Source of the DNA: Rhizobium sp. CFBP 8762
Lineage (GTDB): Bacteria > Pseudomonadota > Alphaproteobacteria > Rhizobiales > Rhizobiaceae
Assembly: GCF_014841565.1 (NCBI RefSeq)
Contig: NZ_JACYUD010000012.1
Span: forward strand, 1-54,776
DNA: 54,776 nt
Reading direction: 5' to 3'
The first letter of the stretch is position 1; each line of letters begins with the position of its first letter. Below the pieces are notes generated by a model. It searched no databases, was not told where the DNA came from, and saw only the letters and a program-made list of their open reading frames with translations. Shown here in pieces: positions 31,872 through 41,452 of the stretch. A program made the translations under genes and the position numbers.

Positions 31872-34213
31872 TGTATCAACGTGTAGTGGTCAAAGAAGGC
31901 CAAGGCGTCAACGAGGTTGATTTTGAGCGCCTCGGCACATTCCCGCAGACCGGTATCGACCTGTTGACCCGCGACCTCATGGCCTCGGCGCTGGTCTATT
32001 CCGGCCTGCTGGTCACGCAGTCCGGTTCGGTCACGGTGCAGATTGCGCCCGGTCGTCTCTATGACAACGGTCGCCAGTTTGCCTCCGAGGTGACGGAGGA
32101 GCGCTCCTTTGCCGCGTTCGTGCCGGTCACGGCCGGACAGTCGGTCATTTGCCTGATCGTGGCGCAGGGGCAGGAAGTCAGCGACGATGTCGAGGATCGT
32201 TATTACGAGCGGCCCATCGATCCCAACAATCCGGCCAGCGGCACCCAGCAAAGCATTGACGATGGTTATCGCACCAAAAACCGCAAGGTTGTTCTGACCG
32301 TTGCTCCCGGTATTGAAGGCGCGCGGCCTGTGGCACCGGTTGCCCCGATTGGCGCGGTGGCTGTTGCCGAGGTGCTGGTGACGACATCGGGCATCCAGTC
32401 GGTGACCATGCGCACCGATAGCCAAGCGCAGCGGCTGGAGCGCGTAGCAGGCCAAGTTAACGACGTTGCCAAAACACTGGCACTGATCACGCAGGCCATT
32501 GAGGGCCTTCGTGCCGATCAGGCCGGCATCAAGGCGTCCCTGCTTGGCTCGGCTTCCAAGGGCGCGCTGGCTGCGCTGCAGGTCGATATGGCGCTGATCA
32601 AGGATCGTTTCGATATCTCTGACAACAACAGCCCGTATTGGGGAGATCGCTTCCTCGATCTGCGCGAGACCGATATCAAGCATCCCGACTACAAGGCGCT
32701 GGTGGAAGAAGGCATTCGCTTTCCGTATGCCAACATTACCGAAGTGCCGCTTTCGGTCTACAATCCCAACGACCCGAACCTGTCTCATGCAGGCTCCGGC
32801 CTGATTTGCCCGCGCTATGTGGCAACCGATGGCATCACGGTCACGGCTGCGACCGGGGAAATGCCGCTTGGTGGCATTGCGGTCCAGACGATTACCGTCG
32901 AGCAGCTCGTGGAAAAGCGTGAGCGAGTGCGCGTCGGCTCGACGTTTACGATCTGCAACAATAACCAGTGGTGGCAGTCCGGTCGTTACGATCCGATTGC
33001 AGGCATCTTCACCTCGGCAACCGGCGAGACCTACAAGGCAGCAACGGATCATTACGATCCCGTCAATGCCAATCATCGGATCATGCGCGTTCAGCAGTAC
33101 TGGACAGATACGATTGACGTGCCTTACGAGAAGTTCACCGCCAACCAGAAGACGGTCTCGGGTGTCATCAAGGCGCAGTCCTTCCTTGTGCATCAGGAGC
33201 GCTGGACGCCGCGCACATGGCTTGGCATCAAGCGCTGGGGCAAGGGTGCTGCGGTCACCGCCGTTCTTGTAGAATGCCGCGACGATGGCACACCCGATCC
33301 GACGCGGGCACTGGCAACCGTCCACAAAAGCGAGGCCGACTTCAAGGCATGGCCAGAGCGGACCTACTTCCCGTTCGACAAACCGCGCTTTCTGGCACCG
33401 CTGGCGGGAAGCCAGAGCCGGGCACGCGCCTATGCGATGATGTACTTTGTCACCGGCGACGTGGATGTGGCAACCGCAGACGGTCAGTCCTTCCTTGGCG
33501 GCAACCTGTTCTCGACCACGGACGGGCGCTACTTCGACGGCGATCTCACCCGCGATCTGGTGTTCGGGATCGACTTCTGCTCGTTTGAGATCACGCAGAT
33601 CCCGGTCAACCTGACGGCGTGGAATCTGGATGGCGGCATTCAGGGCATCGATATTCTGGCGCCGACCATCGTGCCGTCTGCCAGCAATATCGTCTACGAG
33701 ATCAATGTCGGCGGGGTCTGGCGACCCTTGTCTGATCAGACCATCGGCGGCGGCATTCTGGATGGTGTGACCGTCTACTATCAGTCGCGCGTCGTGCTGA
33801 CGGGAACGCAGTGGGCCATGCCGATCATCGAGACCGGCAACAGCCGCGTGCGCCTGACCCGCAATGGCGACAAGCTCACATGGGTGTCGGCCGACTGGTT
33901 GATCGGCGAACAGGCCACCGAGTTCAGCTTCCGCGTCGTGGTGGCAGCCCACGATGCAGACCGCCATACGCTCAACGCCAAATGCCTGCACGGGGCTGGC
34001 TACAAGACGGCCACGGCCGCCGTCTCCGTCACCAGCCGCGTGGTGGCAGGCCGCGAGGTGGCGAGGCCCGATCAGGAATATGCTGTCGAGATGGAATGGA
34101 CGTTCAAGCTGCCGGCAGCCGTCGACCGCGCCAAGTTCCGCCTCGACGGCTCCACCAGCAATCACCGCCTTCCCTACAACGTCGAATGGGCAGCGGCACG
34201 CAAGACGGCGTAA
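31871..34213 (+). CDS. Large tail-associated structural protein (DUF4815-like)
   Basis: 780 residues. The start MYQRVVVKEGQGVNEVDFER with GLLVTQSGSVTVQIAPGRLY fits DUF4815-type tail or fibre proteins of rhizobial phages. Later parts are beta-rich, e.g. ISDNNSPYWGDRFLDLRETD and NLFSTTDGRYFDGDLTRDLV. It lies between I and the fibre gene where P2 has H, so it probably extends the baseplate or connects fibres. No catalytic motif is seen. Confidence 0.65.
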   Translation: MYQRVVVKEGQGVNEVDFERLGTFPQTGIDLLTRDLMASALVYSGLLVTQSGSVTVQIAPGRLYDNGRQFASEVTEERSFAAFVPVTAGQSVICLIVAQGQEVSDDVEDRYYERPIDPNNPASGTQQSIDDGYRTKNRKVVLTVAPGIEGARPVAPVAPIGAVAVAEVLVTTSGIQSVTMRTDSQAQRLERVAGQVNDVAKTLALITQAIEGLRADQAGIKASLLGSASKGALAALQVDMALIKDRFDISDNNSPYWGDRFLDLRETDIKHPDYKALVEEGIRFPYANITEVPLSVYNPNDPNLSHAGSGLICPRYVATDGITVTAATGEMPLGGIAVQTITVEQLVEKRERVRVGSTFTICNNNQWWQSGRYDPIAGIFTSATGETYKAATDHYDPVNANHRIMRVQQYWTDTIDVPYEKFTANQKTVSGVIKAQSFLVHQERWTPRTWLGIKRWGKGAAVTAVLVECRDDGTPDPTRALATVHKSEADFKAWPERTYFPFDKPRFLAPLAGSQSRARAYAMMYFVTGDVDVATADGQSFLGGNLFSTTDGRYFDGDLTRDLVFGIDFCSFEITQIPVNLTAWNLDGGIQGIDILAPTIVPSASNIVYEINVGGVWRPLSDQTIGGGILDGVTVYYQSRVVLTGTQWAMPIIETGNSRVRLTRNGDKLTWVSADWLIGEQATEFSFRVVVAAHDADRHTLNAKCLHGAGYKTATAAVSVTSRVVAGREVARPDQEYAVEMEWTFKLPAAVDRAKFRLDGSTSNHRLPYNVEWAAARKTA

Positions 34214-34224
34214 AGGAGCTGACA

Positions 34225-35388
34225 TTGCGCAAGTTTGAGAAAGACTACCGCTTGCGCGAAAGCGACGATGTGCTTTCGCGCGAGAATGCCATTCACCTCG
34301 ATCTCGACATGCGTCTCGACGCGGTCGAGCAGGTGGCAGAAGCCGTTCGGGACGGCAACCGCGAAGACGTGAACCTCTTAATCCAGAAGATCGATCAGAC
34401 GGTATCGCCGCTGACGCAGGCCATGAAAGCGGTGATCGAAGAACAGGGCAAGGGTTTTACCCCGGACCGCATTGCCGAAACCGCCGACAAGCGCTTTACC
34501 AGTGAGCGGGAAATCGGTGCGCTTCACACCGAGATGCAAAACCTGAACGTCCAGGCGGAGCGCAACAAGGCTCAGATCGAGGCCCGGGTGGCTGATGCTC
34601 TTGACGATCTCGTCAATGGTGCACCCGGCACGCTCGATACCTTGAAGGAGTTGGCAGCGGCGATTGGCAACGACAAGGATTTTGGTGCGTCGATTGCCGC
34701 GCAACTGGCCAAAAAAGTCGATCTGACTGGCGGGACAATGACCGGGCCTCTTACGGTCAAACAGCAGGTTGTCATCAACGGAATTGACGGCTCGGTGCGT
34801 CGCTTGTTCAACCAAGACGGCACAATTGGCGTAACCGGTGGTGACGGCAAATGGTCCACGCGGTTCAGCGACACCGGCGAAATCTGGACAAAGCAGTACG
34901 GCAATCTGTCAGGGTATTTTGCAACCAAAGCGGAGTTTTCCACAAAGCTCAACCGTTCTGGCGGCACATTGACCGGTGATCTTGAAATTCAGAAAACGCA
35001 ACCCTCCTTGATGCTACACTATCCGAGCGTTTCCTGGTGGAAGCTCCAAGTAGCAGCTAACAGCGGTCTTTATTTCACGAACAATCTGACAGGCGATAAT
35101 TTCATATTCGGCCAAGGCGGCGACATTTGGACCCGTCAGTTTGGAGATTTGAATACCCGCATCGAAACCCGCGCCCGTGAGTGGGCAAATGATCGAGCCC
35201 AACGGCTATCGGCACGTTTGGCCTTCGCTGGCGACGTGGACGCCCAATGGGGGGTTATGAGCGAACCTTATGGAGGCGCGGTCATAACCGGAGCTGAAGG
35301 AAAATCTCAAACGGGTGGGCGATACCGCTTCCGTTACCTTCAAATGAAGAGCATCTTCGACCAGTGGTATACCGTTGGATACGCTTAA
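34225..35388 (+). CDS. Tail fibre protein, TTG start
   Basis: 387 residues starting at TTG (34225), supported by TAAAGGAG 7 nt upstream; the frame has no better start. The N-terminus has a helical charged region (YRLRESDDVLSRENAIHLDL). The tail-fibre repeats GGTMTGPLTVKQQVVINGID and GGTLTGDLEIQKTQPSLM are typical of phage_fiber_2 modules, and the C-terminal part is likely receptor-binding. The nearby gene at 35399 may be its assembly chaperone. Confidence 0.8.
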   Translation: MRKFEKDYRLRESDDVLSRENAIHLDLDMRLDAVEQVAEAVRDGNREDVNLLIQKIDQTVSPLTQAMKAVIEEQGKGFTPDRIAETADKRFTSEREIGALHTEMQNLNVQAERNKAQIEARVADALDDLVNGAPGTLDTLKELAAAIGNDKDFGASIAAQLAKKVDLTGGTMTGPLTVKQQVVINGIDGSVRRLFNQDGTIGVTGGDGKWSTRFSDTGEIWTKQYGNLSGYFATKAEFSTKLNRSGGTLTGDLEIQKTQPSLMLHYPSVSWWKLQVAANSGLYFTNNLTGDNFIFGQGGDIWTRQFGDLNTRIETRAREWANDRAQRLSARLAFAGDVDAQWGVMSEPYGGAVITGAEGKSQTGGRYRFRYLQMKSIFDQWYTVGYA

Positions 35389-35398
35389 GGATCACCCA

Positions 35399-36040
35399 AT
35401 GACATACGCACTTAAAAACCTTGGGTTCTGGGAAGCCTACACGCCCACAACCCTACCGCCCGGCGCTCCTGAAAACGCCATGTTCGCCCGCCGTGTCAGC
35501 GACGGAAAGGACTGGTACGAACTCGCCCATGATCCGACGACATGGACGCCGTATAGCGTGACGGCAACACTCATGCCGACCCCGACCGGGCTTCTCGTCC
35601 AGTCGGTCGTGCGCGATGCGTCGGCAATCTTCCCGGCCGGTTCCCATCTGATCGAGATCATCGGGATCGATCCGGCAATCGAAAAACCACACAAGCTGTT
35701 TGAGCAACAGATTTGTGATATTGAAGCAGGCACATTCGCACCGCCGCCTTTACCCGCGCCGCAGACGATATCGGATCGCCAGTTTTTCCAGTTGCTGGCC
35801 GAGCGCTGCATCATCACCGAAGCAGAGGCGCTCAATGCGGTCGGTCCCGGCATCATGCCGAAAGCCATGATGGCGCTGATCGACAAGCTACCGCAGGACA
35901 AACGCTTTGCGGCAAAAATGCTGGTGACCGGCGCATCGACCTATGAACGGTCATCACCCTTTGCCACCCTGATCGGCCAGCTTTACGGCTGGAGCGACGC
36001 CGATATCGATCAGGCGTGGCGGGATGCGGACGGCCTTTAA
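35399..36040 (+). CDS. Tail fibre-associated/assembly protein
   Basis: 213 residues from MTYALKNLGFWEAYTPTTLP with AAGGATCACC before ATG; an in-frame start 8 codons upstream overlaps the fibre gene. The C-terminal part SDRQFFQLLAERCIITEAEA, PQDKRFAAKMLVTGASTYER resembles tail fibre assembly-type proteins. It follows the fibre gene, as P2 G follows H. Confidence 0.65.
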   Translation: MTYALKNLGFWEAYTPTTLPPGAPENAMFARRVSDGKDWYELAHDPTTWTPYSVTATLMPTPTGLLVQSVVRDASAIFPAGSHLIEIIGIDPAIEKPHKLFEQQICDIEAGTFAPPPLPAPQTISDRQFFQLLAERCIITEAEALNAVGPGIMPKAMMALIDKLPQDKRFAAKMLVTGASTYERSSPFATLIGQLYGWSDADIDQAWRDADGL

Positions 36041-36065
36041 CACCGGCTAGAGTCACACCAACAAG

Positions 36066-36087
36066 ACCCGCCCACAAGGCGGTTTTT
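36066..36087 (+). terminator. Intrinsic terminator before the sheath gene
   Basis: CCGCC (36066-36070), loop CACAA, GGCGG (36076-36080), then seven T (36081-36087). It sits inside the late gene cluster between the fibre and sheath genes. Confidence 0.8.
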
Positions 36088-36121
36088 TTATGCCCATTGT
36101 CAACCTTGAAAGGATCGCCCC

Positions 36122-37585
36122 ATGGCTGACCTGTCTTATAACCACGGCGTCAAAGTCACCGAAAGCACGGCCACGCCCTCGCTTCTGCGTGTCACCAACT
36201 TCGGCGTCACATTCATCAACGGCACGGCTCCCGACGCCGACGACGCCGTGTTTCCTGTCAATCACCCGACGCTCGTCACCTCGCAGACGCAGGCGGCCGC
36301 GCTGGGGGCAAAAGGCACGCTGCTTGACGACGTCAACACCATCTTTGACGAGGGCGGTTCGTCCGTCATCATCAACCGCGTTGAGGATGACGCGGACGAA
36401 GCCAAGCTTCAGGCCAACCTGATCGGCGATGCGGAGGAGCGCACAGGACTTTATTCCGTCCTGCGGGCAAAGTCCCTTTGCGGCATCCAGCCGCGTGTGA
36501 TCATCACCGCTGGCAAGACTGGCGTATGGGGCGAGGACGGGCTCCTGTCTGTCACGCTAACGGCCAACGGCTCCAAGCTGACAGAGGTTCCAGCCGTCAA
36601 GTTTGCCAATGGGGGCAACGATCCGGGCAAGACCCTGCCGACCGTCGTGGCGGTATTGGGAACGGGTGACAAGGCCGGACAGGTCGTTGACATCGAAATC
36701 ACAGCGCCCGGCAAACGCCTGACCGAACCGCTCACCATCACGTTCGAAGGCGGCGGTGCGGATGCGGGCAAGGTGTTGCCAAAAGCCACCGCCAACATCG
36801 GTGACCTTGGCAACCCGTTTGTCTCGGCGCTGGCCACCATCACCCCGCAGATCCGTGCGCGCGCCTATATCAATGGCCCGAACACCAGCAATGCCGAAGC
36901 CATACGCTTTCGTCAGATGGTCAATTCGGATCGCATCCTGATTATCGACCCGATGGGCCTGAAGAACGTCAACGGCAAGCCAGTCGAGGTTTCGTCAGCG
37001 GCTGTGTTCGCCGGGGTGCGCGCTCGCGTTGTGGCGTCTGACGAGGGCGTGTCCGGATCGGTCTCCAACAAGATCATCCGTTCGCTTGATGGCGTTGCCC
37101 GTGCCATCCAATACCCGTATGACAGCAACTATCTTAACGAACAGCACGTCTCGACCATCATCAACGAGCGTGGCGGACTCCGTACCTGGGGATCGCGGCT
37201 TGCCACCGATAAGCTGATATGGGCATTCGACAGCGTCCGTGCCACCGCCGACATGATCAACGAAGCGCTGGAAGACATCTACTTCCAGTGGGCCGACAAG
37301 AAGTTCACCGTCGCCAACCTCAAAATGATGGTTGAGGACGGCAACGCGGCGCTGCGGGCCTTCAAGAGCAACGACGACATTCTCGGCGGCCGGGTCTGGC
37401 TGTCAAAACAGAACACCCCGACGCTGAACGCGGGCGGCAAGGTGTTTCTGGATGTCGAGTATGAGCCTGTCGGCCTCATGGAACAGATCAACATCACCGC
37501 GCACCGTAACATCTTCTACTACCAGCTTGTGCTGGATGAGGTGAAGGGTGCCATCGACAACGGCCCGCTGACGCTGGCGCAATAA
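36122..37585 (+). CDS. Contractile tail sheath protein with inserted beta-domain
   Basis: 487 residues with AAAGGATCGCC before ATG. Sheath hallmarks: YNHGVKVTESTATPSLLRVT near the start, AYINGPNTSNAEAIRFRQMV, IVASDEG-type VVASDEGVSGSVSNKI, LDVEYEPVGLMEQINITAHR near the end. Residues about 135-235 (GLLSVTLTANGSKLTEVPAV, GDKAGQVVDIEITAPGKRLT, ITFEGGGADAGKVLPKATAN) are a repetitive Ig-like insert not needed for the sheath core and probably exposed on its surface. It contracts to drive the tube into the cell. Confidence 0.95.
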   Translation: MADLSYNHGVKVTESTATPSLLRVTNFGVTFINGTAPDADDAVFPVNHPTLVTSQTQAAALGAKGTLLDDVNTIFDEGGSSVIINRVEDDADEAKLQANLIGDAEERTGLYSVLRAKSLCGIQPRVIITAGKTGVWGEDGLLSVTLTANGSKLTEVPAVKFANGGNDPGKTLPTVVAVLGTGDKAGQVVDIEITAPGKRLTEPLTITFEGGGADAGKVLPKATANIGDLGNPFVSALATITPQIRARAYINGPNTSNAEAIRFRQMVNSDRILIIDPMGLKNVNGKPVEVSSAAVFAGVRARVVASDEGVSGSVSNKIIRSLDGVARAIQYPYDSNYLNEQHVSTIINERGGLRTWGSRLATDKLIWAFDSVRATADMINEALEDIYFQWADKKFTVANLKMMVEDGNAALRAFKSNDDILGGRVWLSKQNTPTLNAGGKVFLDVEYEPVGLMEQINITAHRNIFYYQLVLDEVKGAIDNGPLTLAQ

Positions 37586-37597
37586 GGAGATGAGACA

Positions 37598-38104
37598 ATG
37601 GCAGAGAAACTTCGATATGTGCTGCGCAACTGCACCTTATGGGCAGATCGAGAATCCAAGGTCGGGCAGGTAAGTGAAATTACCTTGCCCGTGCCACAGG
37701 CCAAAATTGAAGAGGTCCGCAATTCGGGCATGGCTATCCCTGCTCAAATCGTCATGGGATACGAAAAGCTGGAATTCAGCTTCAAGATGACGGGGTTTGA
37801 CCCGCAGATCCTGAAACTGTTCGGCCTGAAAATCGGCAGTGAAACACCTTTCATGATCACGGGATCGCTCGTGGATGAGGATGGCACCTCCCGCAATGCC
37901 ACAGCTACCATTCGCGGAATTTTAAAACAAGCCGACGCCGGTAGCTGGAAATCCGGAGAAATGGCCGAAACCGATTATCAGGTCTCCGTCAACTATTATA
38001 AGCTGGAAGTGGAAGGCGAAGAGCTAATCGAGATGGACGCTTTCGATATCAAGATCGGCGGCGTCTCGCAGTACGGAGATGTCCGCCGCGACCTGCTGCT
38101 TTAG
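37598..38104 (+). CDS. Tail tube protein (FII-like)
   Basis: 168 residues, close to the family norm. Hallmarks include LRYVLRNCTLWADRESKVGQ, SEITLPVPQAKIEEVRNSGM, FKMTGFDPQILKLFGLKIGS and ETDYQVSVNYYKLEVEGEEL. It polymerises inside the sheath to form the DNA channel. It follows the sheath gene by 12 bp as in P2. Confidence 0.95.
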   Translation: MAEKLRYVLRNCTLWADRESKVGQVSEITLPVPQAKIEEVRNSGMAIPAQIVMGYEKLEFSFKMTGFDPQILKLFGLKIGSETPFMITGSLVDEDGTSRNATATIRGILKQADAGSWKSGEMAETDYQVSVNYYKLEVEGEELIEMDAFDIKIGGVSQYGDVRRDLLL

Positions 38105-38134
38105 ACCGGAACCCAATTAATCACCCCACAATCA

Positions 38135-38157
38135 GCCCGCCTTAAGCGGGCATTTTT
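38135..38157 (+). terminator. Intrinsic terminator after the tube gene
   Basis: GCCCGC (38135-38140), loop CTTAA, GCGGGC (38146-38151), then ATTTTT. It separates tube from the E/E' chaperone genes. Confidence 0.8.
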
Positions 38158-38170
38158 ATGGAGCATTCGC

Positions 38171-38458
38171 ATGGATACCACCATTCCTGACAGCATTACC
38201 GTGAAACTGTCCAAACCTATTGAGCATGCCGACAAGCAGTACGACGAACTAACTTTTGAAGAGGCAACCGCTGGCGATCTGGCAGTTGTTGACTCTGTCA
38301 GCGGCGAAACAACTCGCATGCTTGCCATCCTTGCCAGCATGTCGGGTGTTCCGTTGCAGGTCATCAAAAAGATCAAGGCACGCGATTTGACCCGCATCAT
38401 CAAGGAAGTTGAACCCCTTATGGGGGAGCAGGAACCACCGGCTGGACAGACATCATAG
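38171..38458 (+). CDS. Tail assembly chaperone E
   Basis: 95 residues, close to P2 gpE (~91). The P2 E-like core includes YDELTFEEATAGDLAVVDSV, LASMSGVPLQVIKKIKARDL and IIKEVEPLMGEQ. It precedes the tape measure, the normal place of the chaperone. A -1 frameshift near its end would give the longer E+E' form. Confidence 0.85.
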   Translation: MDTTIPDSITVKLSKPIEHADKQYDELTFEEATAGDLAVVDSVSGETTRMLAILASMSGVPLQVIKKIKARDLTRIIKEVEPLMGEQEPPAGQTS

Positions 38459-38583
38459 CCGTTGTTGCCAGTGAGCTTTCCACCTCGATTATCGACGTGG
38501 AAAGCATGCGGCCCGCCAAAGCGTTGCGGTATTACGATGCTGCCGCCCGCTTGATCAAAGCCAAAAACAGGACAAACAAATGA
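38422..38583 (+). CDS. E' extension in -1 frame (programmed frameshift with E)
   Basis: The -1 frame opens after a TGA at 38410-38412 and reads through to TGA 38581-38583. Its peptide, e.g. TGWTDIIAVVASELSTSIID and MRPAKALRYYDAAARLIKAK, looks real although no start is available, so it must be reached from E. The shift window is 38413-38428; ATGGGGGAG (38420-38428) is the only G-run there. The stop overlaps the tape-measure ATG by 4 bp, which supports translation of this frame. The fusion would be about 137 residues (P2 E+E' is about 142). The slippery heptamer is imperfect. Confidence 0.7.
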   Translation, partial: GGAGTTGWTDIIAVVASELSTSIIDVESMRPAKALRYYDAAARLIKAKNRTNK

Positions 38584-41069
38584 CCGTCTTGCAATCCACT
38601 CTCAGACTGTCTTTGCTGGATATGGTCACTGGCAAGGCAGCGGGAATATCGCGCGCCCTGACCAGCCTGAACAATGCTGCAGCCCGCAACAGTGCCGCCA
38701 TGGACCGCATGCGCGGGCGCATGGCCGAAAGCCTTGGTGCTGGCTATGCGCTGGCACAAGCTTTGTCAGCGCCGATCAAGGCAGCGGTGGATTTCGAATC
38801 CACGATGGCCGATATCAAGAAGGTTGTGGACTTCCCGACGCCGGTTGCTTTTGCTCAAATGGGTAAGGACATTCGCGATATGTCCTTGCGCATTCCCATG
38901 GCGGCGGACGGGATCGGCCAGATCGTGGCGGCGGCTGGGCAGTCCGGCATAGCGAAGGCCGATTTGCTGGCCTTTACCGAAATGGCGGCAAAGGTTGGTG
39001 TGGCGTGGGATGTTGCTGCGGGTGAGGCGGGTGAATCCCTTGCCAAGTTGAAAACTGCGACAGGACGGTCGGTCGCAGACGTCGGAAAACTGGCCGACGC
39101 TATCAACCACCTCGGCAACAATAGCGCCGCTGGCGCGCCACAAATTCTGGACGTGGTCAAGCGTGTCGCACCAATGGCGAAACAGTTCGGCATGACGGCT
39201 GAACAGGTTGCCGCGCTCGGCGCTGCTATGACCGGCTCCGGTTTCGAAAGTGAAGTAGCAGCCACGTCTATCCTCAATGTCGGTCGCGCTTTGACGAAAG
39301 GGGGTAGCGCCAGCACCCGGCAGGTGAAAGCCTTCAAGGCACTTGGACTGTCGTCAAGGGGGGTCGCCAAGTCCATGCAGAAGGACGCTATGGGCACGCT
39401 CCAAAACGTGCTCACACGGATCGGCAAGGTTCCCGCTCATCTGCGCGCCGCACTTGTCTCTGATATCTTTGGGGACGAGGCGCGTGCGCTTGGCCCGCTT
39501 ATCAGCAACAGCAAGCTTTTGGCTGAAACCCTGGGAATGGTAGCCGATGAAACGCAGTATGCCGGATCTGCGCAAAAGGAGTTTGAGACGCGCTCGGACA
39601 CCACTGCCAATTCTATGCAGTTGTTTAGAAACCGTGTGAACGATCTGGCGATATCAGTAGGCAACGCCCTAATCCCACCGCTGAATAAGCTGATGGATAT
39701 CTTTGGGCCTATGATTACCGATCTGCGCGATCTGGTGGATCGATATCCAAAGCTGACGGCCGGGATTATCGGTGCGACTGCTGCCGTTATCGGTTTCCGC
39801 GTGGCAACGACTGCGGCTGCATGGGCAGGGCTGTTCATGAAGGGAAGCCTTATTGCGCTGACAACAGCATTTCTAAATGTCGCCCGCGCCACTGGTATCT
39901 TTGCCGTCGCTTCGTTGTTCACAAAAGCTGGTCTGGTAGCAGCCGGTACAGCCGTGCTCGGCTTTGGCCGCAAGTTACTCGGATTGGCTTTTGCGCCTGC
40001 CATTGTTGCCTTCAAGGCATTGCGCACTGCGGTCATTGGATACGCCGCGAGTGCTGCTATTGCGGGGCAGGGCACAGCCTTGGCATTGCTAGGTCGATCA
40101 TTGCTCGGACTTTTAAATCCGATGGCACTTGTGCGCGGTGCATTTGTAGCATTGCGAGTGGCGCTGATCTCAACGGGGCTTGGTGCAATTGTTGTTGGAT
40201 TAGCTGCGGCTGGTATTTGGATTTACAACAACTGGAACGGCATTTCCCGGATGTTCAGTGCGTTCGGATCGGCATTCATGACGGCAATGAAACCCGTCAT
40301 GCCTGTTATCCAGCCGGTTATAGATGGTGTTTCCAATCTTTGGGCAAAGGTCACCAACTTGCTCGGCCCGGTCGATGGTCTGGGCAAAAGCTGGTTTGAG
40401 ATGGGTCGTATAGCTGGCACGGCTGTCGGGGAGTTTGTTGTTGCGGGCATCACAAAGCTGACCGAGTTCGTTCGGTGGGTGTCCGAACTGCCGGGTAGGA
40501 TAATGGCGTTCAGCTCACAATTGTACGGTGTCGGTTCGCAGATGATCCAGAATCTGTGGGATGGCGTGACCGCGAAGTTCAATCAGCTACTTGCATGGTT
40601 CAAAGAGATGCCATCGCGGATCGTGGCGGCTATTGGCACAATTGATTTATCCAATATCTTTAAACTGCCATCTATCCCGTCGCCATCCAGTTGGGGTTCT
40701 GGCGGTGGCAACAACGCCTTCGGCGGTGGAACACCACCCGCAACTGGACCAGGCACTGTCGCTGTAGATGGCGCTCGTGCTGACGGTGGGCCGGTTCGTA
40801 GCGGCAAGACGTACCTTGTCGGGGAGCGCGGCCCGGAGTTGTTCTCTCCTCGCCAGTCTGGCGTGATTTCGCCAAACGAGGTCTATCGGCAAGCGCGTGC
40901 GGCGAACGCGCCAGTTGCCACCGCGACCAGTCAAGTACCTGTGTTAAACCTGTACGCCACGTTCAATGTTAACGGAAACTTTGATCCGAGAATGGCCGCA
41001 GAAGAAACATTACAGAAATTAGGTGGGTCAGTGCGCAACGCCGTTGAAGCATCATTTGGAGCAAGCTGA
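38580..41069 (+). CDS. Tail tape measure protein
   Basis: 829 residues. Core region: DFESTMADIKKVVDFPTPVA, FAQMGKDIRDMSLRIPMAAD, GIGQIVAAAGQSGIAKADLL, AVALGAAMTGSGFESEVAAT-like sequence and FRNRVNDLAISVGNALIPPL. Several hydrophobic helices lie at about residues 390-540. The end carries the common GERGPELFSPRQSGVISPNE motif. Tail length scales with this protein. It begins on the E' stop. Confidence 0.95.
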   Translation: MTVLQSTLRLSLLDMVTGKAAGISRALTSLNNAAARNSAAMDRMRGRMAESLGAGYALAQALSAPIKAAVDFESTMADIKKVVDFPTPVAFAQMGKDIRDMSLRIPMAADGIGQIVAAAGQSGIAKADLLAFTEMAAKVGVAWDVAAGEAGESLAKLKTATGRSVADVGKLADAINHLGNNSAAGAPQILDVVKRVAPMAKQFGMTAEQVAALGAAMTGSGFESEVAATSILNVGRALTKGGSASTRQVKAFKALGLSSRGVAKSMQKDAMGTLQNVLTRIGKVPAHLRAALVSDIFGDEARALGPLISNSKLLAETLGMVADETQYAGSAQKEFETRSDTTANSMQLFRNRVNDLAISVGNALIPPLNKLMDIFGPMITDLRDLVDRYPKLTAGIIGATAAVIGFRVATTAAAWAGLFMKGSLIALTTAFLNVARATGIFAVASLFTKAGLVAAGTAVLGFGRKLLGLAFAPAIVAFKALRTAVIGYAASAAIAGQGTALALLGRSLLGLLNPMALVRGAFVALRVALISTGLGAIVVGLAAAGIWIYNNWNGISRMFSAFGSAFMTAMKPVMPVIQPVIDGVSNLWAKVTNLLGPVDGLGKSWFEMGRIAGTAVGEFVVAGITKLTEFVRWVSELPGRIMAFSSQLYGVGSQMIQNLWDGVTAKFNQLLAWFKEMPSRIVAAIGTIDLSNIFKLPSIPSPSSWGSGGGNNAFGGGTPPATGPGTVAVDGARADGGPVRSGKTYLVGERGPELFSPRQSGVISPNEVYRQARAANAPVATATSQVPVLNLYATFNVNGNFDPRMAAEETLQKLGGSVRNAVEASFGAS

Positions 41070-41092
41070 GGCGGGTGATTCAACATCAGCCG

Positions 41093-41437
41093 TCAAAACT
41101 TGAAGGTAGAGTTGTCATTGCGTTGTTTGCTCTCGCTCTCTTGCGACAAGCATTGTTCCAAAATGACGTAGGAACCATCACTACCGGTACGAGCAACCTC
41201 GTCACACCATTTCCGTGACTTAACAGGAAAGGTCGACCACGTGTCCTTGAGTGTGTCGTAAGACGATTGTTCACCTCGGATACATTCCGCTTTGATGACT
41301 TCGGACATGCCACCTCCCGTCGAAGCGACTTCGGTGCACCATGCAACTGGATCGTAACGGGGCACGTCACTTGCGGTAGCCGGTAATGTCAAAGCCAACA
41401 AACTCGCAAAATGCAGAGCTAATACACGCACAAGCAT
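41093..41437 (-). CDS. Secreted small cysteine-containing moron protein
   Basis: 114 residues. Residues 1-22 form a signal peptide (MLVRVLALHFASLLALTLPA, then TAS cleavage). The mature protein has an internal repeat: PVAWCTEVASTGGGMSEVIK then AECIRG versus SRKWCDEVARTGSDGSYVIL then EQCLSQ, four cysteines in two matched pairs. It is on the strand opposite to the tail genes and shares a promoter with the gene upstream (41453-41809). Likely a periplasmic or secreted protein expressed by the lysogen; function unknown. Confidence 0.6.
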   Translation of the reverse strand: MLVRVLALHFASLLALTLPATASDVPRYDPVAWCTEVASTGGGMSEVIKAECIRGEQSSYDTLKDTWSTFPVKSRKWCDEVARTGSDGSYVILEQCLSQESESKQRNDNSTFKF

Positions 41438-41452
41438 ACGGGCCTCCGAACG

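Noticed and set aside
31844-34225. 793-codon minus-strand frame opposite the DUF4815-like gene
   Set aside because: It mirrors a clear structural gene codon for codon; long antisense frames are common in GC-rich DNA. No ribosome site and no recognisable domain.
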